Shown: positions 1 through 9,819 of the stretch, piece after piece | How positions within the stretch are numbered: position 1 is the first letter of the stretch | Layout of the letters: each line of letters opens with the position of its first letter | Assembly (NCBI RefSeq): GCF_021026345.1 | Contig: NZ_JAJNCZ010000013.1 | Location: 59,586 to 123,585, forward strand | Direction: 5' to 3' | DNA from: Rhizobium sp. GN54 | GTDB taxonomy: Bacteria; Pseudomonadota; Alphaproteobacteria; Rhizobiales; Rhizobiaceae | Length of the DNA: 64,000 nt | The notes under the pieces: model-generated | What the model saw: the letters and a program-made list of their open reading frames with translations, nothing else | Database searches by the model: none | Told to the model about the DNA's origin: nothing | Made by a program: the position numbers and the translations under genes

Positions 1-702
1 GGCGCCGTCAAGGAAGCCTGCGACGCGGGCATCACGGTCGTCTCGTTCGACGGCATCGTGACCGAGCCGTGCGCCTGGCGCATCGCCGTCGACTTCAAGG
101 AGATGGGCCGCAGCCAGGTCGAGTATCTTTCCAAGAAGGTGCCCGAGGGCGGCAATCTGCTCGAGATCCGCGGCCTTGCCGGGGTCTTCGTCGACGACGA
201 GATCTCCGCGGGCATCCACGAGGGCGTGAAGCAGTTCCCGCAGTTCAAGGTCGCGGGTTCGGTCCATGGCGACTGGGCGCAGGACGTGGCGCAGAAGGCC
301 GTGGCCGGCATCCTGCCGAGCCTGCCGGAGGTCGTCGGCGTGGTCACCCAGGGCGGCGACGGCTACGGCGCCGCACAGGCGATCGCGGCTGCCAAGCGAC
401 CGATGCCGGTGATCGTCATGGGCAACCGCGAGGACGAGCTGAAATGGTGGAAGGAACAGAAGGACGCCAATGGCTATGAGACCATGTCGGTCTCGATCGC
501 GCCGGGCGTGTCCACCCTCGCCTTCTGGGTCGCCCAGCAGATTCTCGACGGCAAGGAGGTGAAGAAGGACCTCGTGGTGCCGTTCCTGCGCATCGACCAG
601 GACAACCTCGAACAGAACCTCGCCACCACCCAGGCCGGCGGCGTCGCGAACGTGGAATACTCGCAGGAAGACGCGCTAAAGGTCATCGAGGCAGCCAACT
701 AG
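1..702 (+). CDS. Sugar ABC transporter substrate-binding protein (3' part)
   Basis: The reading frame is open from base 1, so the N-terminus and signal peptide lie outside the window; 233 residues remain. The visible part resembles the periplasmic-binding-protein type I fold (RbsB/LacI-like): a strand ending in VVSFDG, a hinge region around GNLLEIRGL, and the second-lobe segment VVTQGGDGYGAAQAI followed by VIVMGN. Family members bind a monosaccharide or polyol in the periplasm and deliver it to the membrane complex. An ATPase and two permeases of the matching ribose type follow on the same strand after a 70-bp gap, so this is the binding protein of that transporter. The ligand cannot be named. 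Confidence 0.85.
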   Translation, partial: GAVKEACDAGITVVSFDGIVTEPCAWRIAVDFKEMGRSQVEYLSKKVPEGGNLLEIRGLAGVFVDDEISAGIHEGVKQFPQFKVAGSVHGDWAQDVAQKAVAGILPSLPEVVGVVTQGGDGYGAAQAIAAAKRPMPVIVMGNREDELKWWKEQKDANGYETMSVSIAPGVSTLAFWVAQQILDGKEVKKDLVVPFLRIDQDNLEQNLATTQAGGVANVEYSQEDALKVIEAAN

Positions 703-772
703 GAACCTCAACACGGCCGCGCGGTTCCATCATGCCGCGCGGTCGATTTTCCTGCAGCAGAAGACGGCAGCA

Positions 773-2227
773 ATGACGGGTGACAGACGCAAGGCGGTGA
801 TCGAGGTCGATGGCGCCAAGGTGAGCTTCGGCGCGGTCAAGGCGCTCGACGGCGTGACGCTTGCGATCATGCCCGGCGAATGCGTCGGCCTCGTCGGCCA
901 CAACGGTGCCGGCAAGTCCACCATCGTCAGCGTCATCAACGGCGGACTGACGCCGCACCAGGGGACGGTTTCCGGCGACGGCGAGGTCGTTGCAAGCTAC
1001 GGCATCAATGCCGCCCGGACACGCGGCGTGCGCTGCGTCTTCCAGGAGCTCTCGCTCTGCCCCAATCTCACGATCGTCGAGAACACGCGCGTCATGCACC
1101 GCACGCTCGGCGGCTTCGGCTGGCGCCGGCGGGCAAGGCAGGTGATCGAAAAGAGCCTGGATACGGTCTTCCCGGGTCACGGCATCGCCAGCGACAGGAC
1201 GGTCGGCGAATTGTCGATCGCCGAGCGCCAGATGGTGGAGATCGCCATGGCCTTCTCCGACGCTGGCATCGCCCCGAGACTGGTGATCCTGGACGAACCG
1301 ACCTCCTCGCTCGACGCCAGCCTCGCCGAGCAGATGCTGGACCATGTCCGCCGCTTCGTCGCGGGCGGCGGCGCGGTCGTCTTCATCTCGCATATCCTGC
1401 ACGAGGTCCTGACGACGGCGAGCCGTATCGTCGTGATGAAGGACGGCCGCATCGTTGCCGAACGTCCCGCAGCGGCGTTCAGCGAGGTGAGCCTCGTCGA
1501 AGCCATGGGCAGCGTGGTCAAGGGCGACGCCCATCGCCGCCGGGCGCGCGATCTCACAGGCGCGCCGATCGCTCTCGAGCAGGTCGGCCGCGGCCTGCCC
1601 TTCCGGGCGGCGCGCGGGGAAATCGTCGGGCTTGCGGGGCTTGCGGGGCACGGCCAGACGAAAATGCTGATGGCGCTGCACGCGGCCAACAGCGGCGACT
1701 GGTTGCCGCGGCGCGATCCGCTGGTGACGTTCGTGGCCGGCGACCGCAGGCTGAACGGCGTATTCGAGCTCTGGAGCATCCTGAAAAACCTGTCGATCGC
1801 CTCGCTCGACGGCGTCGCGCGGCGGGGCGTGCTGGATACGGGCGCGGAGGCCGGGCGCGGGGCGGAATGGAAGCGGCGGATCGAGATCCGCACGCAGGAC
1901 ATGGAAAACCGCATCCTGTCGCTCTCGGGCGGCAACCAGCAGAAGGTGCTGTTCGCCCGGGCGCTTTCGACGCGTGCGCCGGTCGTGCTGATGGACGACC
2001 CGATGCGCGGCGTCGACGTCGGCACGAAGCAGGAGGTCTACGAGATCGTGCGCCAGGAGGCGGAAGCCGGGCGCACTTTCGTCTGGTATTCGACGGAAAT
2101 GGAGGAAGTCCGCCTCTGCGACCGTGTCTATGTCTTTCGGGAGGGCGCGATCGTCGCCGAACTGACCGGCGAGGCCATCACCGAGGACAACATCCTTGCC
2201 GCCTCCTTCGCGGGGGCGGCCGCATGA
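773..2227 (+). CDS. Sugar ABC transporter ATP-binding protein (RbsA-type, double ABC)
   Basis: A 484-residue cytoplasmic ATPase with two tandem ABC domains, as in RbsA/MglA. The first half has a full Walker A (GHNGAGKST), a signature-like LSIAERQ and Walker B VILDEPT. The second half has a degenerate P-loop (GLAGHGQTKM) but a clear LSGGNQQK signature and VLMDDP Walker B, the usual asymmetry of this family. It is slightly shorter than typical RbsA (about 500 residues). The ATG at 773 is the first plausible start after the binding-protein gene; no strong ribosome-binding site stands out. Its stop overlaps the start of the next permease by ATGA, indicating translational coupling in a four-gene transport operon. 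Confidence 0.9.
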   Translation: MTGDRRKAVIEVDGAKVSFGAVKALDGVTLAIMPGECVGLVGHNGAGKSTIVSVINGGLTPHQGTVSGDGEVVASYGINAARTRGVRCVFQELSLCPNLTIVENTRVMHRTLGGFGWRRRARQVIEKSLDTVFPGHGIASDRTVGELSIAERQMVEIAMAFSDAGIAPRLVILDEPTSSLDASLAEQMLDHVRRFVAGGGAVVFISHILHEVLTTASRIVVMKDGRIVAERPAAAFSEVSLVEAMGSVVKGDAHRRRARDLTGAPIALEQVGRGLPFRAARGEIVGLAGLAGHGQTKMLMALHAANSGDWLPRRDPLVTFVAGDRRLNGVFELWSILKNLSIASLDGVARRGVLDTGAEAGRGAEWKRRIEIRTQDMENRILSLSGGNQQKVLFARALSTRAPVVLMDDPMRGVDVGTKQEVYEIVRQEAEAGRTFVWYSTEMEEVRLCDRVYVFREGAIVAELTGEAITEDNILAASFAGAAA

Positions 2228-3171
2228 AGCGCTGGATATCCGCCGATGCGCTCAGGCTGGCGATCCCGGCCCTGTCACTGACGGTCCTGCTCGCCGCCGT
2301 GTTCTGGCTGCAGCCGCGGGCAATGAGCTATGTCGGTCTCAACCTGCTCTTCAATCTCGCCGTGCCGATCGCGCTCGCCACGATCGCGCAGATGCTGATC
2401 GTGTCGGTGAACGACCTCGACCTGTCGATGGGCACCTTCGTCAGCTTCGTCGCCTGCGTGACCGCCACCTTCCTGCGCGACGCGCCGCTTGTCGGGGTGC
2501 TGATCCTGGCCGGCGCTGTGGCGGTCTATGCCATTCTGGGCGTGGTGATCTACCTGCGCGACCTGCCATCGATCGTCGTGACGCTCGGCATGAGCTTCGT
2601 CTGGGCCGGCCTTGCCGTGCTGCTCCTGCCGGCCCCCGGCGGGCAGGCGCCGGACTGGGCGCGCGCGCTGATGACGATGAAACCGCCCGTGGCGCCGATG
2701 GCGATCGTCGCCAGCATCGTCATCGCGATCGTCGCTCATCTCGTCGTCATGCGCTCCTCGCTTGGCGTGCTGATCCGCGGTGTCGGCGGCAACCAGCGCT
2801 CGGTCGAACGGGCCGGCTGGTCGGTGGTCGCCACCCGGGCTGCGGCCTATGGCCTTGCGGGCGTCTTCGCCGTGCTTGCCGGCATTGCGCTCGTCGGACT
2901 GACAACGTCCGCGGACGCCAATATCGCTCTTCGCTACACGCTGCTGTCGATCGCCGGCGTGATCCTCGGCGGCGGCGAGTTCATCGGCGGCCGGGTATCG
3001 CCGGTCGGCGCGGTGATCGGCGCCCTCACCCTGACGCTGGCCGGATCCTTCCTGTCGTTCCTGCGGATCTCGCCCGACTGGCAGATCGGCGCGCAGGGCG
3101 CGATTCTCATCGTCGTGCTGGCCCTTCGCCTGCTGCTCAGACGCGTCGAAAACTGGGAGAAAGGGCGATGA
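2224..3171 (+). CDS. Sugar ABC transporter permease (RbsC-type) 1
   Basis: A 315-residue inner-membrane protein with about eight to ten hydrophobic segments. It carries the RbsC/BPD_transp_2 hallmarks: a VNDLDLSMG motif in the early loop, a GGNQRSVERAGW motif before a membrane span, and the late ILGGGEFIGGRVSPVGAVIGAL segment. It forms half of the translocation channel with the following permease. The start ATG at 2224 overlaps the upstream stop (ATGA). The frame is open much further upstream, but that stretch is the shadow of the ATPase gene. Confidence 0.9.
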   Translation: MKRWISADALRLAIPALSLTVLLAAVFWLQPRAMSYVGLNLLFNLAVPIALATIAQMLIVSVNDLDLSMGTFVSFVACVTATFLRDAPLVGVLILAGAVAVYAILGVVIYLRDLPSIVVTLGMSFVWAGLAVLLLPAPGGQAPDWARALMTMKPPVAPMAIVASIVIAIVAHLVVMRSSLGVLIRGVGGNQRSVERAGWSVVATRAAAYGLAGVFAVLAGIALVGLTTSADANIALRYTLLSIAGVILGGGEFIGGRVSPVGAVIGALTLTLAGSFLSFLRISPDWQIGAQGAILIVVLALRLLLRRVENWEKGR

Positions 3172-4118
3172 CGGCAATCGCGCGGCTTTCGCAGAAACCC
3201 TGGATCTGGTCGTGGTTCGCGGCCTTCGTCGTCTGGTTCGCCACCATCGTCGTCACCGGCGGGGCGAGCACGTTCGGCCTCTCGCAAGCGGCGCTCACCT
3301 TCGCGGCCTTCTCGATCATCGTCGGCATCGGCCAGATGTTCGTCATCACGCTCGGCCCCGGTAACATCGACCTCTCCGTTCCCGCTACGATGACGCTGGC
3401 CGGCACGGTGGCGCTGAAGCTGATGGATGTCGACAACGCCATGATCGTTCCGGGCCTGCTGGTCGCTGTCGGGATCGGGATCGCGGTCGGGATCGGCAAC
3501 TACGCCCTCATCAAGGCGTTGCGCATTCCGCCGATCATCGCCACGCTGTCGATGAGCTTCATCATCCAGTCGACGGCGATCTGGACCAATCGTGGGCTTC
3601 GCATCAAGCCGCCGAGCGTTCTCGCCGAGTTCACGACCTCCGCCACGCTCGGCATCCCGAACGTCGCCATCGTCGCGCTGCTCATCTCGCTTTTCGCCTG
3701 GTTCCTTCTGGAGAAGACGATCTACGGTCGCTGGATCTCGGCGATCGGCCAGAGCATGCCGGCCGCCCGGATGGCCGGGATTCCGGTCGATGGCACGCGC
3801 TTTGCCACCTACGTCTTCTGCGCCGTCCTCGCCTCGCTTGCCGGTTACCTGCTCGCCTGCTTCTCCGGCGGGGCGGCGCTGAACATGGGCTCCGAATACC
3901 TGTTGATGTCGATCGCCGTCGTGGTCATCGGGGGCACGGCGGTCGCCGGCGGTGATTCCAACGTACCGGGTATATGGGGCGCCTCGCTCTTTATGTTCCT
4001 GGTCGTGTCCATGCTCAACACCTACGGTCTCGGTGCGGGCATCCGCCTCGTCATGACCGGGCTCATCATCATCAGCGTCATCCTGCTCGCCGGCGGCCGC
4101 CAGCCGGGCACGCGCTAG
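3168..4118 (+). CDS. Sugar ABC transporter permease (RbsC-type) 2
   Basis: A 316-residue multi-spanning inner-membrane protein of the same BPD_transp_2 family as its neighbour. Diagnostic segments are GPGNIDLSVPA near residue 65, the GQSMPAARMAGI cytoplasmic loop and VVIGGTAVAGG near the C-terminal third. Starts with ATGA overlap on the previous permease stop, so the two subunits are probably made in equal amounts and form a heterodimeric channel. GGGAAAG-like purine sequence just before the ATG serves as ribosome-binding site. Confidence 0.9.
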   Translation: MTAIARLSQKPWIWSWFAAFVVWFATIVVTGGASTFGLSQAALTFAAFSIIVGIGQMFVITLGPGNIDLSVPATMTLAGTVALKLMDVDNAMIVPGLLVAVGIGIAVGIGNYALIKALRIPPIIATLSMSFIIQSTAIWTNRGLRIKPPSVLAEFTTSATLGIPNVAIVALLISLFAWFLLEKTIYGRWISAIGQSMPAARMAGIPVDGTRFATYVFCAVLASLAGYLLACFSGGAALNMGSEYLLMSIAVVVIGGTAVAGGDSNVPGIWGASLFMFLVVSMLNTYGLGAGIRLVMTGLIIISVILLAGGRQPGTR

Positions 4119-4136
4119 TTCCAGGACGATCCGACC

Positions 4137-5051
4137 ATGGCCCGAGACAGTCTCTACGAAATCCACGATCCGCGCTTCGTCCACCTGATCGTGTCGAGCG
4201 CCCGCCTGGAGGAACTCTATTCCGGCTGCCGCTGGGCGGAAGGGCCCGTCTGGTTCAACGATGCGAACCAGCTTCTCTGGAGCGATATTCCCAACCAGCG
4301 CATGCTGCGCTGGACGCCGGAGGGCGGCGTGTCCGCCTATCGCCAGCCGTCGAACTTCGCCAACGGCCATACGCGCGACCGGCAGGGGCGGCTCGTCTCC
4401 TGCGAACACGGAACGCGCCGGGTGACGCGCACCGAGGTGGACGGTTCGATCACGGTGCTGGCCGACAGTCATCAGGGCAGGAAGCTCAATGCGCCGAACG
4501 ATGTCGTGGTCCGCTCGGACGGCACCGTCTGGTTCACCGATCCGACCTACGGCATCCTCTCCGACTACGAGGGCTACAGGTCCGAACCCGAGCAGGCGAC
4601 GCGCAACGTCTACCGGCTGGACCCGGCGACCGGCGAGATCGATGCCGTCGTCACCGACTTCAACCAGCCGAACGGCCTCGCCTTCTCGCCGGATGAGACG
4701 ATTCTCTATGTGGCCGACTCCGGCGCAAGCCATGACGACGTGCTTCCGCGCCATATCCGCGCCTTCGACGTCGTGGACGGACGGCGGCTCGCCAACGACC
4801 GCGTCTTCGCCGTGATCGACAAGGGCATACCGGACGGCATCCGCACTGACACCGCCGGCAATCTCTGGTCCAGCGCGGGCGACGGGGTTCATTGCTTCGC
4901 CGCTGACGGAGCGCGCCTCGGCAAGATCCTGGTGCCGCAGACCGTGGCAAACCTGACGTTCGGCGGCCCCCGGCGCAACCGCCTCTTCATCGCCGCGACC
5001 AATTCGCTCTATTCGATCTACGTCACCGCGACCGGCGCCCAGGTGCCGTGA
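4137..5051 (+). CDS. SMP-30/gluconolactonase family lactone hydrolase
   Basis: A 304-residue protein of the SMP-30/gluconolactonase/LRE six-bladed propeller family. Metal-site motifs are recognisable: EGPVW near residue 37 (Glu ligand), NAPNDVVV near residue 120 (Asn) and NQPNGLAFSPDE near residue 175. Family enzymes open sugar lactones to sugar acids with a divalent cation. It lies 18 bp behind the second permease on the same strand, so it is the last gene of the sugar transport operon; this suggests the imported sugar is oxidised to a lactone and hydrolysed. No signal peptide is seen, so it is probably cytoplasmic. The exact lactone cannot be told from sequence. Confidence 0.85.
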   Translation: MARDSLYEIHDPRFVHLIVSSARLEELYSGCRWAEGPVWFNDANQLLWSDIPNQRMLRWTPEGGVSAYRQPSNFANGHTRDRQGRLVSCEHGTRRVTRTEVDGSITVLADSHQGRKLNAPNDVVVRSDGTVWFTDPTYGILSDYEGYRSEPEQATRNVYRLDPATGEIDAVVTDFNQPNGLAFSPDETILYVADSGASHDDVLPRHIRAFDVVDGRRLANDRVFAVIDKGIPDGIRTDTAGNLWSSAGDGVHCFAADGARLGKILVPQTVANLTFGGPRRNRLFIAATNSLYSIYVTATGAQVP

Positions 5052-5408
5052 CGTTTGACCTCTGGCCTTGTCCGGTCAGCCGCCGTGGTCGACGAGCACA
5101 TTTCCGTGCCGGCGGTTCACTTGACCCCTGACCGCCGGATGGGGTCTACTGCGCACCGCAGTTCAAGTTCCCGTTTCCTGGTCGGCTGGGCAGGCCACGC
5201 GCCGTTCCGGCCGCCGATTGATGTCACGCAAACGAGACGTTGGAGCACTATGCTATCACTCTTGGCGATGTGTGCCGCCCGCGCTGAAAATTCGGCATAG
5301 ATGTACCCTGCCCTGCGGGGTGCGATGCGGGCTGTCGCGAGCGTAGCGCCGAGATAGGAGCAACCCGTATCGCCAGCTACGCCTTCGCAATGAACAGAAG
5401 GAGTGGAT
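5052..5408. other. Intergenic region, no gene recognised
   Basis: About 357 bp between the lactonase stop and the DUF3141 gene. Small open frames here lack a ribosome-binding site and family resemblance. It must hold the promoter of the downstream four-gene cluster, but no convincing -35/-10 pair could be fixed. The last bases carry a strong AGAAGGAG ribosome-binding site (about 5395-5402). Confidence 0.5.
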
Positions 5409-7640
5409 ATGATGTCCGAGCTATCCGGTATTCCGACTGCGCAGATGTTTTCCGACGCCTACTCCTACACCCTTGACGCCTGGCAGCGTTCGATCCTGTA
5501 TCTCGACGTCATGCGCCGGCGTGGCGAGCAGTACGAGGAGCATGCGGCAAGCCGCGTGCCGCATGTGCTTGACTACGATGCCGATCTCGTCTGCGACGGC
5601 CGCGAACTGCCGAGGCCGGTCAACTACGGACTGGTCCGCATCATTGCCCCCGAAGGCGTCACGATCGATCCGTCGAAGCGTCCCTTCGTCGTGGTCGATC
5701 CGCGGGCAGGGCATGGCCCGGGCATCGGCGGTTTCAAGGCTGACAGCGAGATCGGCGTGGCGATGAAGGCCGGGCATCCCTGCTATTTCATCGGGTTCCT
5801 GCCCGAACCCATGCCGGGCCAGACGATCGAGGACATCGCGCGGGCGGAGGCCGTGTTCCTGGAGACGGTGATCGAACACCATCCCGAGGCCGACGGCAAG
5901 CCGTGCGTCATCGGCAATTGCCAGGCGGGCTGGGCCATGATGATGCTGGCCGCGATGCGGCCCGAACTCTTTGGTCCGATCATCATCGCCGGCGCTCCCC
6001 TTTCCTATTGGGCGGGCGTGCACGGGCAGTATCCGATGCGCTACTCCGGCGGCCTGCTCGGTGGCAGCTGGCTGACGGCGCTGACCGGCGATCTCGGCGC
6101 GGGCAAGTTCGACGGCGCCTGGCTGGTGCAGAACTTCGAAAACCAGAACCCGGCCAATACGCTCTGGACGAAGCAGTATAACCTCTATTCCAAGGTCGAT
6201 ACCGAGGCCGAGCGCTATCTCGGCTTCGAGCGCTGGTGGGGTGGGCACGTCATGCTCAACGCCGAGGAGATCCAGTTCATCGTCGATGAGCTCTTCATCG
6301 GCAACAGGCTCGCCTCGGGCGAGATCCGCACGACCGACGGAACGGCGATCGACCTGCGCACGATCCGCTCCCCGATCGTGGTGTTCTGCTCCAAGGGCGA
6401 CAACATCACCCCGCCGCAGCAGGCGCTGGACTGGATCCTCGATCTGTACGACAGCGTCGACGAAATCCGTTCGCTCGGCCAGACCATCGTCTACGTCGTC
6501 CATGAGACGGTCGGGCACCTGGGGATTTTCGTGTCCGCCGGCGTGGCGCGGAAGGAACATGACGAGTTCGCCTCCAACATCGACCTGATCGACGTGCTGC
6601 CGCCGGGTCTCTACGAGGCGGTCCTGGAGCCCACCGGAGAGGCGGTGGAGCATCCGGAACTCGTCTCGGGCCAATGGATCATGCGCTGCGAGACCCGCAC
6701 GCTGGACGATATCCGCGCGCTTGGCGGCAACGACATCGAGGACGAGCGCAGCTTCGAGGCCGCCGCCCGTCTCTCCGAAATCAACCTCTCGCTCTATCGG
6801 GCCTTCCTCCAGCCGGCGGTCAGGGCCACAGTCAATCCGGCCATGGCCGAAGCGATGCGGCGGCTGCACCCGCTCCGGCTGTCCTACGAATGGTTCGGCT
6901 CGTCCAACCCGTTCATGGCCTGGATCGAGAATGCGGCTACGAGTGTACGTGACGACCGGCACCAGACCGCGCCGGACAATCCGTTCATCGCCGTGCAGGA
7001 GCAGGTCTCGACCCGGATCGTCGAAGCGCTGGAAGGCTGGCGCAAGATGACGGAGGCGATGGCGGAGGAGACCTTCCGGATCACCTATGGCGCCCCGGCG
7101 GTTCAGGCGGCGCTCGGCATCGACCCGACATCGAATACCCCGCCCCGCAAGGCGCCGAAGAGCCTGCTGACGAAGGCGCTGATCGAGGTGAAGACGGAAG
7201 CGCTGAAGGCCAGGCTCGCCGAGGGCGGACTGGTGGAAGGGCTGGTCCGTTCGCTGCTGTATGTCGGCATGGCCCGTGGCAGCGCGGACGAGCGCGGTTT
7301 CGAAGCCATCCGCCGGGTCCGGCGCGAACACGCGAGCGCAACGCAGATGAAGCTTGCGGAATTCAAGGCGCTTGTGAGGGAACAGTACTATATGCTGCTC
7401 ATCGACGAGGCGGGGGCTCTCGCCGCCATCCCGAAACTGCTTCCGCAAGACGCGGGCCAGCGCCGCGCCGCCTTCGATGTCCTGCGCGGCGTGCTGGAAT
7501 CGTCCAGCTCTTTGGGCGATGCTGCAGAGGGACGCCTTCAGCGCTTGGCCGAGTTGTTCGATCTTGGAGGGAGCGGCCCGGGCAGCGTCCCGAAACCTGT
7601 CGCCGTCCGCGGCAACACGCGTGCCCGCAGCGCATATTGA
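5409..7640 (+). CDS. DUF3141 domain protein, PHA-synthase-like alpha/beta hydrolase
   Basis: A 743-residue protein of the DUF3141 family. The N-terminal half is an alpha/beta hydrolase related to polyhydroxyalkanoate synthases. VVVDPRAGHGPGIGGFK supplies the oxyanion region. GNCQAGW around Cys171 is a GxCxG nucleophile elbow with cysteine instead of serine, as in PhaC. The late VVFCSKGDNITPP and VGHLGIF segments would supply Asp and His of the triad. The C-terminal 350 residues are helical and specific to the family. Start chosen at 5409 because AGAAGGAG lies 6 bp upstream; GTG at 5403 would overlap that site. Next come a phosphate acyltransferase, an acyl kinase and FabI, pointing to acyl-CoA or hydroxyacyl-CoA chemistry. 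Substrate unknown. Confidence 0.85.
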   Translation: MMSELSGIPTAQMFSDAYSYTLDAWQRSILYLDVMRRRGEQYEEHAASRVPHVLDYDADLVCDGRELPRPVNYGLVRIIAPEGVTIDPSKRPFVVVDPRAGHGPGIGGFKADSEIGVAMKAGHPCYFIGFLPEPMPGQTIEDIARAEAVFLETVIEHHPEADGKPCVIGNCQAGWAMMMLAAMRPELFGPIIIAGAPLSYWAGVHGQYPMRYSGGLLGGSWLTALTGDLGAGKFDGAWLVQNFENQNPANTLWTKQYNLYSKVDTEAERYLGFERWWGGHVMLNAEEIQFIVDELFIGNRLASGEIRTTDGTAIDLRTIRSPIVVFCSKGDNITPPQQALDWILDLYDSVDEIRSLGQTIVYVVHETVGHLGIFVSAGVARKEHDEFASNIDLIDVLPPGLYEAVLEPTGEAVEHPELVSGQWIMRCETRTLDDIRALGGNDIEDERSFEAAARLSEINLSLYRAFLQPAVRATVNPAMAEAMRRLHPLRLSYEWFGSSNPFMAWIENAATSVRDDRHQTAPDNPFIAVQEQVSTRIVEALEGWRKMTEAMAEETFRITYGAPAVQAALGIDPTSNTPPRKAPKSLLTKALIEVKTEALKARLAEGGLVEGLVRSLLYVGMARGSADERGFEAIRRVRREHASATQMKLAEFKALVREQYYMLLIDEAGALAAIPKLLPQDAGQRRAAFDVLRGVLESSSSLGDAAEGRLQRLAELFDLGGSGPGSVPKPVAVRGNTRARSAY

Positions 7641-7661
7641 TCACCAGCCGGAGCTTCGCCA

Positions 7662-8612
7662 TTGACCGAACCGAACGTGACCAGAGCCGCACCGTCGAAA
7701 TACGACCGCCTGATCGGCGCGGCGCAGGAGGCGCCCCCGGCCGTCACCGTCGTCGCCCATCCATGCGACGAGACCTCGCTGCGCGGCGCGCTGGAAGCGG
7801 CGGACATGGGCCTGATCGTTCCGGTCCTGGTGGGACCGGAAGCAAAAATCCGCAAGGTGGCGGCCGAGAACGGCCTCGAACTGGGCGGACACGAGATCGT
7901 CGACGCCCCGCACAGCCATGCCGCGGCCGCCCAGGCGGTCGCCCTGATCCGCGAGGGCAAGGGCGACCTCTTGATGAAGGGCAGCCTGCATACCGACGAA
8001 CTGATGCGCGAGGTCGCAGCCTCGGCCACGGGCCTGCGCACCGAACGTCGCATCAGCCACGTGTTCGTCATGGACGTGCCGGGCCACGCCGAAACGCTCT
8101 TCATCACCGATGCGGCGATCAACATCTTTCCCGACCTCGATGCCAAGCGCGACATCGTCCAGAACGCGATCGATCTCTGGGTCACAATCGGGCTTGGCGA
8201 GCCGCGCGTGGCGATCGTGTCCGCGGTCGAGACGGTGACGACGAAGATTCCCTCCACCATCGATGCGGCAGCGCTGTGCAAGATGGCCGAGCGTGGCCAG
8301 ATCACCGGCGGCATGCTCGACGGCCCGCTCGCCTTCGACAACGCCATCAGCCCGGAAGCCGCCGAGATCAAGGGGCTGACGTCGCCGGTTGCCGGCCGGG
8401 CGCAGATCATCGTGGTGCCCGACCTCGAGGCCGGGAACATGCTGGCCAAGAACCTGACCTTCCTCTCCCATGCCGACGCGGCCGGAATCGTGCTCGGCGC
8501 GCGCGTGCCGATCGTCCTGACCTCGCGCGCGGATTCGGTCCGAAGCCGGCTCGCCTCCTGTGCTGTGGCCGCGCTCTACGCCGCCCGGCGGCGGCGGCAA
8601 GTGGCGGCCTGA
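7662..8612 (+). CDS. Phosphate acyltransferase (bifunctional enoyl-CoA hydratase/phosphate acetyltransferase type)
   Basis: A 316-residue cytoplasmic enzyme of the PTA/PTB family (acyl-CoA + phosphate to acyl-phosphate + CoA). Typical stretches are LLMKGSLHTDELMR, the FITDAAINIFPDL motif, and the C-terminal NLTFLSHADAAGIVLGARVPIVLTSRADS. Proteins of this length are often labelled bifunctional enoyl-CoA hydratase/phosphate acetyltransferase, but the separate MaoC domain of that label is absent here. The TTG at 7662 is preferred because CGGAG sits 8 bp upstream; a GTG at 7677 is the alternative. It lies 21 bp after DUF3141 and 3 bp before the kinase, so its product can be converted directly to an acid with ATP formation. 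Confidence 0.87.
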   Translation: MTEPNVTRAAPSKYDRLIGAAQEAPPAVTVVAHPCDETSLRGALEAADMGLIVPVLVGPEAKIRKVAAENGLELGGHEIVDAPHSHAAAAQAVALIREGKGDLLMKGSLHTDELMREVAASATGLRTERRISHVFVMDVPGHAETLFITDAAINIFPDLDAKRDIVQNAIDLWVTIGLGEPRVAIVSAVETVTTKIPSTIDAAALCKMAERGQITGGMLDGPLAFDNAISPEAAEIKGLTSPVAGRAQIIVVPDLEAGNMLAKNLTFLSHADAAGIVLGARVPIVLTSRADSVRSRLASCAVAALYAARRRRQVAA

Positions 8613-8615
8613 CGC

Positions 8616-9794
8616 ATGGACGCCATCCTTGTCGTCAACGCCGGCTCTTCGAGCCTCAAGTTCCAGATTTTCGGCATTGCCGACGGCCGGTTGTCACGGA
8701 AGGTGCGCGGCCAGATGGACGGCATCGGGACCCGCCCGCGCCTGTTCGCCAGTACCGCCGAGGGTGAGGTGCTGGTCGACAGGTCGTTTCCCGCGGATGC
8801 GGTCAAGGACCTGCCGGCGGCGATTGCCGAGACCCGCGCCTGGCTGCAGTCGCTGGGCGGTTTCTCTCTGAGCGCCATCGGCCACCGCGTCGTCCATGGC
8901 GGGCCGGACTATGCGAAGCCGATCCTGATCGACCACGACGTACTGGACAGGCTCGCGACTTTCCAGGAACTCGCACCGCTGCACCAGCCGAACAACCTGG
9001 CGCCGATCCGCCTCGCCATGGAGATCGCGCCCGGTGTTCCGCAGGTTGCCTGCTTCGACACGGCCTTCCATCGCGGCCATGCCCCGCATACGGATTGCTA
9101 TGCCCTGCCGTGGGAGTACTACGAGCACGGCGTCCGGCGATACGGTTTCCACGGCCTGTCCTACGAGTACATCGCCGAGCGTCTCGCCGAGGTCGCGCCC
9201 GGTGTGGCGGGCGGACGCGTCATTGTCGCCCACCTCGGAAGCGGCGCGTCGATGTGCGCCATGAAGGGCGGCCGCAGTATCGAGACGACGATGGGGTTCA
9301 CCGCGCTGGACGGCCTGCCGATGGGGACGCGACCGGGGCAGATGGACCCGGGCGTGGTGCTCTACCTGATCGATCACAAGGGCATGAGCGTCGCAGCGGT
9401 GACGGATCTGCTCTACCGGTCGTCCGGGCTGAAGGGGCTGTCCGGCGTCTCGGCCGACATGCGCGACCTCCTCGAAAGCGAGGAGCCGCACGCAGCCTTC
9501 GCCATCGATCACTTCATCCATCGTTGCGGGCTGAGTGCAGGCCTGCTGGCCGCCGCACTCGGCGGCCTGGACGCCTTCGTCTTCACCGCCGGCGTCGGCG
9601 AGAACTCGGCACCGATCCGCGCCCGCATCGCCGAACGCCTCGCATGGCTCGGCGCCGACCTCGATCCGGCGGCAAACGCGGCCGGAGCGGCGCTCGTCTC
9701 CACGCCGTCGAGCAAGGTCGCGCTCTACGTGCTGCCGACGGATGAGGAACTGATGATCGCCCGCCACACGCTCACGCTCATCGCCAGACCCTGA
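8616..9794 (+). CDS. ackA: Acetate/propionate (short-chain acyl) kinase
   Basis: A 392-residue ASKHA-fold kinase that interconverts acyl-phosphate plus ADP with carboxylate plus ATP. Family signatures: N-terminal [12 protein letters not shown], the RVVHGG loop, [10 protein letters not shown] phosphate-binding strand, [20 protein letters not shown] and the C-terminal [13 protein letters not shown]. Length matches AckA (about 400). It follows the phosphate acyltransferase by 3 bp, forming a PTA-ACK pair. Neighbouring acyl-chain enzymes leave open propionate, butyrate or another short acyl group as the substrate. Confidence 0.9.
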   Translation: MDAILVVNAGSSSLKFQIFGIADGRLSRKVRGQMDGIGTRPRLFASTAEGEVLVDRSFPADAVKDLPAAIAETRAWLQSLGGFSLSAIGHRVVHGGPDYAKPILIDHDVLDRLATFQELAPLHQPNNLAPIRLAMEIAPGVPQVACFDTAFHRGHAPHTDCYALPWEYYEHGVRRYGFHGLSYEYIAERLAEVAPGVAGGRVIVAHLGSGASMCAMKGGRSIETTMGFTALDGLPMGTRPGQMDPGVVLYLIDHKGMSVAAVTDLLYRSSGLKGLSGVSADMRDLLESEEPHAAFAIDHFIHRCGLSAGLLAAALGGLDAFVFTAGVGENSAPIRARIAERLAWLGADLDPAANAAGAALVSTPSSKVALYVLPTDEELMIARHTLTLIARP

Positions 9795-9819
9795 AACCCG
9801 AGGCAATGGAGAAGCAGCC

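Noticed and set aside
2934..4892. 652-residue open frame on the minus strand
   Set aside because: Antisense to two clear permease genes and the lactonase; low-complexity Asp/Arg/Gly composition typical of the shadow of GC-rich genes.
5055..5300. 81-residue open frame between the lactonase and DUF3141 genes
   Set aside because: No start signal and no family resemblance; judged intergenic.
5421..7448. 675-residue open frame on the minus strand
   Set aside because: Lies opposite the DUF3141 gene, has no recognisable domain and no ribosome-binding site in context.
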